Part shown: positions 59,027 to 64,000 of the stretch, piece by piece
How positions within the stretch are numbered: position 1 is the stretch's first letter
How the letters are laid out: every line of letters begins with the position of its first letter
The notes under the pieces: generated by a model
Databases searched by the model: none
What the model was told of the DNA's origin: nothing
The model's input: the letters and a program-made list of their open reading frames with translations, nothing else
Program-made: the position numbers and the translations under genes
Assembly: GCF_003570925.1 (NCBI RefSeq)
Contig: NZ_QXIS01000006.1
Span: 1-64,000 of the forward strand
DNA from: Candidatus Cryosericum terrychapinii
GTDB taxonomy: Bacteria > Caldisericota > Caldisericia > Cryosericales > Cryosericaceae
Direction of reading: 5' to 3'
Length of the DNA stretch: 64,000 bases

Positions 59027-61677
59027 GCCATTTCCCGACGCGCGATGTGTGCTGAACCACTCTGATTCGTCACCTCGAGGACTGTTTCAAAGCGCTCCAC
59101 GAGGTCCGCCCGGTGGGTAATGATGCCGACGAGTGAGCCGTCTCGGCGCAGGGACTCCAGGACATCGGCGACGCCTTGGACAGTGGTCTCGTCCAGTGTC
59201 CCGAAGCCCTCGTCGATGAAGAAGCTGTCCAGATCCACGCTCGTCGACAGCAGGTCCTTGACGGCCAGAGCCAGCGCAAGAGAAGCGAGAAAGGTTTCTC
59301 CCCCGGACAGGGTTGCGACGTCGCGCGGCCCAGAGGCGCTGAACGCGTCCTGCACCATCATCTGGTCGCCCTCGTCGAGTAGCAGCTCGAAGCGTTCCTT
59401 GCTCAGAATGCGCAGGTGGTCGTTTGCCGTCACCAGCAGCTGTTCGAGAATGCCGCTGCTGACGAACGCCACCATGCCCTTGCTGCCGAAGTCGCGGGCG
59501 ACCTGCTGGTAGGTGGACAGCAAGCACGTCACCTGTTCCTTGCGCGCAAGGCGGTCGGCTAGGAATGCGCGGCGGGCAAGGAGGTCCTCTTTGCTGCGGC
59601 GGGCGGCTGCCAGGCTCTCCTGTGCGTGGGCGAAGTCCGTGGCGGCAGTCTCACGTGCGGCGCGCGCTGCCTCGAGGTCTGCCTCCGAAGGTAGATCGGG
59701 GCCGAGCTCCTGCTCCAGCATTTCCACCTGTGCAGCAGCAGCAGCGGTGTCATGGTCGTACTGCCTCACCGACGTCTGAAGTGCGGTCAGCTCGCCCTCA
59801 GGGAGGACGGCTGCTTTCATCGACGCGATGGAGTCGAACCCATGCGTACCGGCCTGCGCCAGCAGGTCACTCTGCAGCGTTTCATATTGGACTTCCGCTT
59901 GTCTACGCTGCCCCTCCAGCGTTGCGGCCTTTGTCTGGGACCCGGTCAGTTTCGTGCGGACGTCTTCTTCCTTTCGGCGCTGTTCTTCGAGTTGGAGGGC
60001 GATCGTTTTCTGTGCTGTGTGGATCGTCGTCTCCTGCCCTCGCAGCTGCGTGAGCCGCGCATGGAGAAACGCCACGGGATTGTTGCTGCCCTCGCGGGCG
60101 ACCGTCGGGTCCATGAGCAGGCGCAGGGTCAGTTCGTGCGCTTCGTGCCGGTCGTCCTTGTCTTCGGTCGTCAGAGCGGTCAGCTGTCTGGCCAGTTCCT
60201 CGAGCCGGGCTCGGTCCGCTTCGGACTTCTTCTCATGCTCCGTGAGGTCGTCCTGGCAGTGCTCGACATGTTTGCGCGTCTCGTCACGAACTGTCTTGAG
60301 GCGAGCAAAGTCCAGGTGTTCGGCATGCGCGACCAGTTCTTCTACCACATGGCCGCACACCGGGCAGGTGTCACCTGGCCTGAGGCCCTGCTGGACGACG
60401 ACTGCGGCGTTGTCCGAGCGTGCTCGTTCGAACGCATCTTCAGTTTGTATTGAAGCGTCGCGTGCCTTGGTGAGCGCTTCCTGGAGCTGAATCCGACGCT
60501 CGTTCTGTACCTTCATGGTCTCATTCAATTGTGTGATGCTGTGTTCGAGTCTCTTGGCCTTGTCCGTGGCTGCATCAGTCCTGTGCTGGAGTTCCTCCAG
60601 TCGGGCGGCAAAGAGCTGGAGGTCGCTCAGGCGCCCGATCGCAGAAGAGATCTCATCCAGTTTCTCGGCAAATGCGGCCTCGCCAGCGCGCAAGGACGTA
60701 TCGGCACGGACGGTCTGCGCAGTCTCGAGAGCCTGCTGTGCGGCTATCACAGCAGCAGATGCCTTGTCGCGCTCGTCCGTCAGCCGTTCCAGTTCAGCAG
60801 CCAGACACGCCCAGCTGGCCAGTGATGGCTGCAGCGATGCGAGAGTGAGGCTAGTGGCAAGGTGCGCGCGGTCGCCGTTGATCTCGTCCGCCCTGGCACG
60901 AAGGGCCGCAAGCTGTCCCTGAAGGTTCGCCAGCTGCCGTGCCTTTGACGCCCGCTGTTCCATCATGGCCAATGTCAGCTCACGTGCTTTGAGCTGTTCC
61001 TGGAGCAGCGCGACCTGATGTCCGGTGTCTGTGACGGCATGGTCCAGGAGACCCATGGCTTCATCGGTGATGGCGTTCTGGTCGATGCCTGCGAGGTCAT
61101 GGTCCAGGCCGCCCAGTTCGCCCATCAGCATGCCCGCATGGGCGCCGGCCGCCTTGCCGATGTGCTCGTAGATATCTAGGCTGAGCAGCGAGATGAGGAT
61201 ATCCCTGCGCGCACGGGGCGTGTCAGGTTTGAGAAAGCGGTCGAACTGACCCTGCGGCAGGACGATGATGCGCGTGAAGACGTCGAAGTTCATGTGCAGC
61301 AGCGTCTCTTCGATGTAGCGGTCGGCGTCCTTCTTCTTCAGGAGCTGGTTGAGCTGGTCGCCGTCCTTGAAGATCTGGACGTCCTCCCTCATGGCTGTTC
61401 CCTGCCGGATGATCCTGTACGTCGCGCCGCCAAGGTCGAACGTGAGGGCGACGTGAAACTGCTTGGCGCCGCGGCTGATGACGTTCTCGCGCTGCCCGTT
61501 TTCCGTGCGGATGCGTGGGATGCGTCCATAGAGAGCATAGCAGATCGCGTCGACGATCGAGGACTTGCCCGAACCAGTTTCTCCTACGATGGCGAATAGC
61601 GACAGGTCGCGGAAATCCAAGGTGACCGGGTCGCGGTAGGGCATGAAGTTCTCGACTTCAAGCGTCTGTATCCGCAT
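59023..61677 (-). CDS. sbcC: SbcC/Rad50-type exonuclease ATPase subunit
   Basis: The 884-residue protein opens MRIQTLEVENFMPYRDPVTLDF with Walker A GETGSGKSS (33-41). Long coiled coils on each side of a zinc hook CPVCGHV (about 430) follow, and the C-terminal ABC part has SGGETFLASLALALAVKDLL and Walker B-type SFFIDEGFGTLDE. With SbcD it forms the Mre11-Rad50-like nuclease that removes hairpins and protein-blocked DNA ends. The ATG lies 20 bases inside the end of sbcD and the gene overlaps nurA. Confidence 0.94.
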   Translation of the reverse strand: MRIQTLEVENFMPYRDPVTLDFRDLSLFAIVGETGSGKSSIVDAICYALYGRIPRIRTENGQRENVISRGAKQFHVALTFDLGGATYRIIRQGTAMREDVQIFKDGDQLNQLLKKKDADRYIEETLLHMNFDVFTRIIVLPQGQFDRFLKPDTPRARRDILISLLSLDIYEHIGKAAGAHAGMLMGELGGLDHDLAGIDQNAITDEAMGLLDHAVTDTGHQVALLQEQLKARELTLAMMEQRASKARQLANLQGQLAALRARADEINGDRAHLATSLTLASLQPSLASWACLAAELERLTDERDKASAAVIAAQQALETAQTVRADTSLRAGEAAFAEKLDEISSAIGRLSDLQLFAARLEELQHRTDAATDKAKRLEHSITQLNETMKVQNERRIQLQEALTKARDASIQTEDAFERARSDNAAVVVQQGLRPGDTCPVCGHVVEELVAHAEHLDFARLKTVRDETRKHVEHCQDDLTEHEKKSEADRARLEELARQLTALTTEDKDDRHEAHELTLRLLMDPTVAREGSNNPVAFLHARLTQLRGQETTIHTAQKTIALQLEEQRRKEEDVRTKLTGSQTKAATLEGQRRQAEVQYETLQSDLLAQAGTHGFDSIASMKAAVLPEGELTALQTSVRQYDHDTAAAAAQVEMLEQELGPDLPSEADLEAARAARETAATDFAHAQESLAAARRSKEDLLARRAFLADRLARKEQVTCLLSTYQQVARDFGSKGMVAFVSSGILEQLLVTANDHLRILSKERFELLLDEGDQMMVQDAFSASGPRDVATLSGGETFLASLALALAVKDLLSTSVDLDSFFIDEGFGTLDETTVQGVADVLESLRRDGSLVGIITHRADLVERFETVLEVTNQSGSAHIARREMA

Positions 61678-62809
61678 GGGTCACCTCCTGGAACAATTCA
61701 CCGACCACCTTCATGATGTCCTCGCCGGCATCCCCGTTGTATGCCCGGTACATCGACTGCACGGTTTCGAAACTTGTACTTGCCAGTGCCTCAATAGTCG
61801 GACGGGTCGTCGCTGCAGCTTCGGAACGCAGGAACTCCACCTTGACGACCCACGGGCAGACAGCGCGTATCTCGCCTTGCAGGTTGAACGGGGGGTCGTC
61901 GGCGTGGATGCGCGCCTTCGTGTATCCACGGTCCCTGTACGGCTCCAGGCGGGTGGCCCAGTCGTCGACGGCGCACTCGACATTGTGCAGTTCGATGGCG
62001 GATTTCAGCTCACAGAACTGCACGGTGAGATTGCCCTTCGTGTCGGCGTCCACAAGGTTGAACCCCTTCGGCGTTCCCTCCTCGCTGAAGTTGACGCGGA
62101 AGATACTGCCGGAGTATTCCGAGCGTGCGGGCGCGTTCACCAGCTGCTGGTGGCGGTGGACGTGGCCAAGGGCGTTGTACATCGTCGAAGATGGCAGGCT
62201 CTGCGCAGGGACGGCAAAGAACGGACTGACCGACATGGGGCGTTCCGTGTCCGTCAGCTGAGCACCAGCGATCATGAGGTGTGCGGCAAAGATGTTGATG
62301 TCCGACGCGTCCATGCGGCCGGCCAGCCAGCGGATGAAAGTGCTGACGCTGCCGGCGTAGTCGCCGTGAATGTCGTCACCTGCTCCATTCAACTTCATGA
62401 CCACGCGTTCGTGGGGGTAGGGGAGCGCCGTCACGACGACCGGTTCGTCGGCGCGGGAACGGAACCCGACTTGATACTGTTCACCAGACGGCTTCTCGAA
62501 CACCGATGCTGTCCCAAGGCTCAGCAGGCTCTTGCTGGGGACGAACACCTGTCCGTCGTGGTTGCCGGCCAGGACGACCGAGCGGATGCCCGCGCCGCTG
62601 AGCCGGGCAAAGAAGTCGAAGACGAGTTTCTGACTATTATTGCCGGGCATCGGGTTGTCGAACACGTCACCCGCGACGATCACTACATCCACCTTCTCGG
62701 TCTGCGCAGCGGCAAACAGCTCATCCAGCAGCTTCCTTGTTTCGTCGAACCTGTCCAGCCCAGCGAGTGTGCTTCCAACATGCCAGTCTGCGGTATGCAA
62801 TAATCTCAT
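61658..62809 (-). CDS. sbcD: SbcD/Mre11-type nuclease subunit
   Basis: The 383-residue calcineurin-like phosphoesterase has all five metal motifs: LLHTADWHVG, VIVAGDVFDN, VVLAGNHDG, HLMIAGA and NALGHVHRHQ. It is the nuclease of the SbcCD complex. The ATG at 62809 is the canonical family start (RLLHTADWH). There is no ribosome binding site; instead a TATACT lies exactly six bases upstream, so the mRNA is probably leaderless. It opens the sbcD-sbcC-nurA operon. Confidence 0.94.
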   Translation of the reverse strand: MRLLHTADWHVGSTLAGLDRFDETRKLLDELFAAAQTEKVDVVIVAGDVFDNPMPGNNSQKLVFDFFARLSGAGIRSVVLAGNHDGQVFVPSKSLLSLGTASVFEKPSGEQYQVGFRSRADEPVVVTALPYPHERVVMKLNGAGDDIHGDYAGSVSTFIRWLAGRMDASDINIFAAHLMIAGAQLTDTERPMSVSPFFAVPAQSLPSSTMYNALGHVHRHQQLVNAPARSEYSGSIFRVNFSEEGTPKGFNLVDADTKGNLTVQFCELKSAIELHNVECAVDDWATRLEPYRDRGYTKARIHADDPPFNLQGEIRAVCPWVVKVEFLRSEAAATTRPTIEALASTSFETVQSMYRAYNGDAGEDIMKVVGELFQEVTHADTDA

Positions 62810-62821
62810 ATTGTCAGTATA
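62810..62821 (-). promoter_or_regulatory. -10 element for a leaderless sbcD mRNA
   Basis: On the minus strand TATACT (62821-62816) is followed by six bases and the ATG of sbcD. The -35 region is not clear. The arrangement is the same as at the histidine kinase and GNAT genes. Confidence 0.55.
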
Positions 62822-62846
62822 CTGCCAATTCCGGACTAGTCTGTCA

Positions 62847-62864
62847 TTCCCGCACATGCGGGAA
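62847..62864. repeat. REP-like palindrome, second copy
   Basis: TTCCCGC-ACAT-GCGGGAA, with the same arms as 6099-6116. It lies just upstream of sbcD. Confidence 0.6.
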
Positions 62865-62874
62865 TCCAGTCCTT

Positions 62875-62952
62875 TCACCCAGCCCACGCGTAATACGCCG
62901 CCGCCAATCCGGCAATGCCTGCACCGACGACCGTGACGCCGTACCATGCCAT
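62875..62952 (-). other. Possible 25-residue hydrophobic micro-ORF
   Basis: The frame from ATG 62952 encodes a short hydrophobic peptide with VVGAGIAGLAAAYY, which could be one membrane helix or the cut N-terminal FAD-binding start of a lost flavoenzyme. The ribosome binding site is weak (GAGTGAACGAG). Confidence 0.25.
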
Positions 62953-63116
62953 CTCGTTCACTCTTGGACGTATGGTACTAAGCGCGTTTCTCAGCACATG
63001 TGCGAACAATCAGAATGTCCATTGTTGCATCCTGTGACATGTCCCTATCATATGAGCATGCGTGCAGCGGCATCGCTGTGAACTGCCGGGATCGCTGCAC
63101 GGGCTGGGAGGCCGCC

Positions 63117-64000
63117 ATGAGACATGCACAGCGTTCTGTTGCCATATTGATCGTCGTTGCCATCCTGCTTGCGCTGCCGTTCGCGCCATCCATTGTGCGG
63201 GGGCAGGCCGGCGGGACGCAGACCATCATCGTCCTGCAGGTCGGCAAGCCGTCAATGACGGTGAACGGGGTGAGTAGCCCCGTCGATGTGCAGGGGACAG
63301 TCCCGGTCATCGTCGAGGGCAGGACGTTCCTGCCTATCCGCGCTGTCGTCGAGGCGCTGAACGGGACTATCGCCTGGACCGCGGCCGATCAGAAGGTCAC
63401 GATCATCATGGGATCGGAGGTCCTCGAACTGTTTATCGGCAAAAGTACTGCTCGTGTCAACGGTACGCCAATGAGTGTCGACCCCGCGAATCCACAGGTC
63501 GTCCCCTTCATTGTCGGGGGGCGAACCATGCTTCCTGTACGGTTCGTCGCGGAGCGGCTCGGCGGGATGGTCACCTGGAACGACGCCACAAAGACTGCCA
63601 CTCTCGTGTTTGGGTCGTCGGCGACGCAGACGCCGCTCTCGGTGACCGAAATCGCCAAGAAGGTGGAGTCGGTTGTTTACATTGAGGTTGCGTTTGGCGA
63701 TGGGAAGGGCGCCTCCGGCTCCGGGTTCATCATCTCGCCGGATGGGAGCATCGTCACCAACTACCACGTCATCGACGGCGCGGAGTCGGGGAAGGTTGTC
63801 CTCAACGACGGCACGACGTTCACTGACATCAAGGTCCTCGGCTGGGACAAGGTGGGGGATCTGGTCATTATCAAGGTCCCCGGTGCTGGATTGCCGGCCG
63901 TGACGATGGGGGATTCCGATGCCGCCCAGGTTGGCGAATCGGTCGTGGCCATCGGCAGCCCGCTCGGCCTTCAGAATACGGTCAGCACAGGTATCATCAG
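63117..64000 (+). CDS. Secreted stalk-domain HtrA-type serine protease (partial)
   Basis: The reading frame runs off the window, leaving 294 residues. A signal peptide (about 1-30) is followed by a copper-amine-oxidase N-terminal-like stalk domain (40-160) with GRTFLPIRAVVEAL and GRTMLPVRFVAERLGG. The trypsin-like S1C domain starts near 180: GSGFIISPDGSIVTNYHVIDG carries the catalytic His, and GDLVIIKV the Asp; the Ser lies beyond the edge. It is a surface-attached DegP/HtrA-like protease. GGGAGG five bases before the ATG supports the start. The same stalk domain is found in the GH25 lysozyme. Confidence 0.88.
   Translation, partial: MRHAQRSVAILIVVAILLALPFAPSIVRGQAGGTQTIIVLQVGKPSMTVNGVSSPVDVQGTVPVIVEGRTFLPIRAVVEALNGTIAWTAADQKVTIIMGSEVLELFIGKSTARVNGTPMSVDPANPQVVPFIVGGRTMLPVRFVAERLGGMVTWNDATKTATLVFGSSATQTPLSVTEIAKKVESVVYIEVAFGDGKGASGSGFIISPDGSIVTNYHVIDGAESGKVVLNDGTTFTDIKVLGWDKVGDLVIIKVPGAGLPAVTMGDSDAAQVGESVVAIGSPLGLQNTVSTGII

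Overview
The window looks like a contiguous piece of a GC-rich (by eye roughly 58-60%) bacterial chromosome. Nearly every gene opens with a strong AGGAGG-type ribosome binding site and promoters are sigma-70-like. Desulfoferrodoxin, arsenite methyltransferase, PTS-like permease pieces, secreted copper-amine-oxidase-type stalk domains and an SLH-anchored protein with a DUF3494 ice-binding-type domain fit an anaerobic, S-layer-bearing bacterium of cold sediment or permafrost. A Caldisericota/Cryosericota-type lineage is my best guess at low confidence; no rRNA or other phylogenetic marker is present. I saw no tRNA, rRNA, CRISPR array or intact transposase.

Layout. 0.3-18 kb is mostly housekeeping and stress genes: OsmC, a HAD phosphatase with a long Pro/Ala tail, a secreted GH25 lysozyme, a PEBP lipoprotein, a GNAT acetyltransferase, a phosphoribosyltransferase, an Mg2+ P-type ATPase, small membrane proteins, two EVE-domain paralogues, two tandem SIMPL paralogues, ArsM, a cupredoxin lipoprotein and a ClbS-like/cysteine-hydrolase fusion. 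18.4-34.3 kb is an accessory island rich in immunity-type genes: Fic, two more cysteine hydrolases, an AbiEii-type toxin-antitoxin pair, a nitroreductase, a type IIG restriction-methylase overlapping an ApeA-like HEPN gene, and a convergent minus-strand operon HerA-like ATPase > TcmP-like > radical SAM > (HerA 3' remnant) > AbiJ-NTD4/HEPN-like > membrane protein > 72-aa Pro-rich protein. This operon is the strongest candidate for an undescribed system.

34.4-42.5 kb carries membrane proteins, a hybrid histidine kinase that appears to be translated from a leaderless mRNA, the DUF3494-SLH surface protein and desulfoferrodoxin. 42.7-51.2 kb is biosynthetic: asd-lysC, and a complete UMP operon pyrB-pyrI-pyrC-pyrF-pyrK-pyrD-pyrE with close or overlapping junctions and a clear promoter ahead of pyrB. 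51.3-64 kb has an RNB-family RNase, a UlaA/SgaT-type permease interrupted by one in-frame TGA, an AlkZ-like glycosylase, an AT-rich (probably acquired) UspA plus ArsB/NhaD-type transporter pair, the sbcD-sbcC-nurA repair operon, and the start of a secreted stalk-domain/HtrA-type protease cut by the window end.

Other signals are a dispersed non-coding repeat family (6.0, 45.3 and 46.0 kb), one copy of which forms the end of pyrD, and a TAtxxT-N6-start-codon arrangement at three genes suggesting leaderless mRNAs.
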